From Membranipora membranacea (lineage: Eukaryota > Bryozoa > Gymnolaemata > Cheilostomatida > Membraniporidae): a stretch of 64,000 nt of DNA. The stretch is from contig OU612071.1 of assembly GCA_914767715.1 (NCBI GenBank), positions 5,826,001 through 5,890,000 of the forward strand, given 5' to 3'. The translations under genes were made by a program, and so were the position numbers. Shown piece after piece: positions 62,595 to 64,000 of the stretch. The number at the start of each line of letters is the position of its first letter. Within the stretch, counting starts at the first letter, position 1. Below the pieces are notes generated by a model. That model saw nothing but the letters and a program-made list of their open reading frames with translations, was not told the origin of the DNA and did no database searches.

Positions 62595-64000
62595 TTTACA
62601 GACAACATTGTCCTGTCATATGACTAGCAATGACAGGTTCATAAATCTTGATAATAAATAGAAACTAGAACTTTTACTAGACTCTAAGGGAATAGTACAA
62701 GACCATCAATCATGTACTAGGAGGAGGAGTGATGAAATAATTCTTATCACATGATATTTGTGATTAGCATATCACACTGGCCTTAGTCATGGTTTAGCCT
62801 TAGTACCATCAACTGATATTATCACCTGTTGAGGTTAATCCATGAACCTAAATCATTGCTTATGCATTTAGCCTCAGGCTCTACTTCACATTTCACAGCA
62901 GATGAAGGGACTTCATAACTATTGATGCTACATTAGCCTCAGTTCCATTCTTAAACTTTTTCATGTGTTGAACTGAATTATTGGAATTTTAATGCATACT
63001 GAGAGTAAAACCTGAGCAGGCTGTCAGGGTTTGTTGTTTGGGGGATTGGTCTCCATCCACCCACGCCCTACAGCCTACCAAGGCTAGACTGAGTACATGC
63101 TTGCCTGTAGAAGTTGGAATTGACTGCTTTGGACAGGGAAGGGCAAAGGCGCAAGGGGTGCGGCTTTGGAGCATGTATCAACGCTATTGTGAAGAGGGTC
63201 TTACCTATCAACTTGGCTAACCAACACCTTCAGACCTAAATGCCCACACAGGGGTACAAAAAAGGGTCCATGGACCTTAGTTATAACCAGCTCCATGTCA
63301 CTCAGGCTAACTCCGCTTAACTGTCACCGGGTATAAAATCAGATATTTATTCACCATGTTGTGATCAATAGATCACCTGACGGGGGCAACCTACAAGCTG
63401 ATTTCTATGTGAAAAAATAATGCAAGCAATCTTTTAAAGTGGGGCATGAAGTCCCTTTAAACCACCCTCATCTAGCCTTAATGCTTGCATTTAGTGCTGG
63501 AGCCAATCTGGCCAGGCGCCCTTCCCTTACTCTGTTACAACAGCATGAGTCCACAGCAAAGACCGCACGATAACCCCTACCTTATCATTGTTTCGCGGCC
63601 AAACCAAAGCCGACATCATTGAGATAAACCAACATCATTGAGCTGAATGACCGCAACAGCCCATAAACTCACCTAGCAGTAGCGGAGCAGTCCCCACCTC
63701 TATCCACTGTCAGTGTAACCAAAGTTAGGCAAACAGACTCGCAACACAGAATGTAATCTCCATAAGTCGACACGAGTCTCACCACTTACAATAACTCACT
63801 ATAAGTTGTGGTGCAATATTTACTTAACTTCCTTCTCTCCTGACATGTATACTCAAGCTTTAGCCTACTTGCCAACAAGCAGAGCTTGTCTAACTAACTA
63901 CAAACTAGCTAATCTTCACTGCTAACAGCGCTGCACACGTTCTTAACCAAATTAATACGGTCATTTACAATACACATCGAAGCCTCAGTTCCCGACTAAT

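Larger units (their letters stand above)
61139..64000. other. 5' flank of the acyltransferase gene, no gene recognised
   Basis: It should contain the promoter and 5' UTR of the NRF-6-like gene. It holds a 30-bp direct duplication (61148-61205) and a perfect 36-bp hairpin (62513-62594). No open frame here resembles a protein family, and I see no convincing exon on either strand. Confidence 0.6.

Overview
The window is AT-rich animal nuclear DNA. Its genes are split by many GT-AG introns, nearly every intron or intergenic stretch carries small foldback or TIR elements, and the repeats include tRNA-derived sequences and non-LTR retrotransposon relics. The protein families (MAPEG, SET/NAP1, USP20/33 with DUSP domains, NRF-6 acyltransferase) are metazoan. 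NRF-6-like proteins are absent from vertebrates, so an invertebrate is likely. A marine non-bilaterian such as a sponge would fit, but I cannot fix the phylum from the sequence. Only five multi-exon genes are convincing; almost every other open frame is a chance shadow. All five exon models keep a consistent splice phase from start to stop.

Layout. 1-4225: non-coding, with a 39-bp minisatellite, a hAT-type MITE that has captured a tRNA-like segment, and a TTAA-flanked MITE. 4226-8522 (+): a five-exon microsomal glutathione S-transferase 1 / prostaglandin E synthase relative. 11141-20565 (-): an eight-exon SET (TAF-I/INHAT) histone chaperone. 20566-21936: a shared 5' region between SET and the next gene, probably a bidirectional promoter. 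21937-34960 (+): a fifteen-exon USP20/USP33-type deubiquitinase with zf-UBP, split USP domain and DUSP domains. 34961-42006: a gene-poor repeat graveyard with two non-LTR retrotransposon relics and a nested tRNA-derived SINE. 42007-45026 (+): a six-exon single-pass membrane protein with NHL-like repeats, an acidic Thr/His heptad stalk and a cytoplasmic tail, not recognised as any named family. 45027-51664: non-coding, with a 76-bp-TIR foldback element and a GC-richer stretch of unknown origin. 51665-61138 (-): a fourteen-exon NRF-6-like membrane acyltransferase with a decayed duplicate of one exon. 61139-64000: no gene seen; it holds a perfect 36-bp hairpin.

The genes do not form an evident pathway. 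SET and the USP gene are head to head and may share regulation. The items most worth following up are the NHL-repeat membrane protein (possible lineage-specific receptor), the pseudo-exon in the acyltransferase gene, and the set of unrelated MITE families, several with readable target-site duplications.
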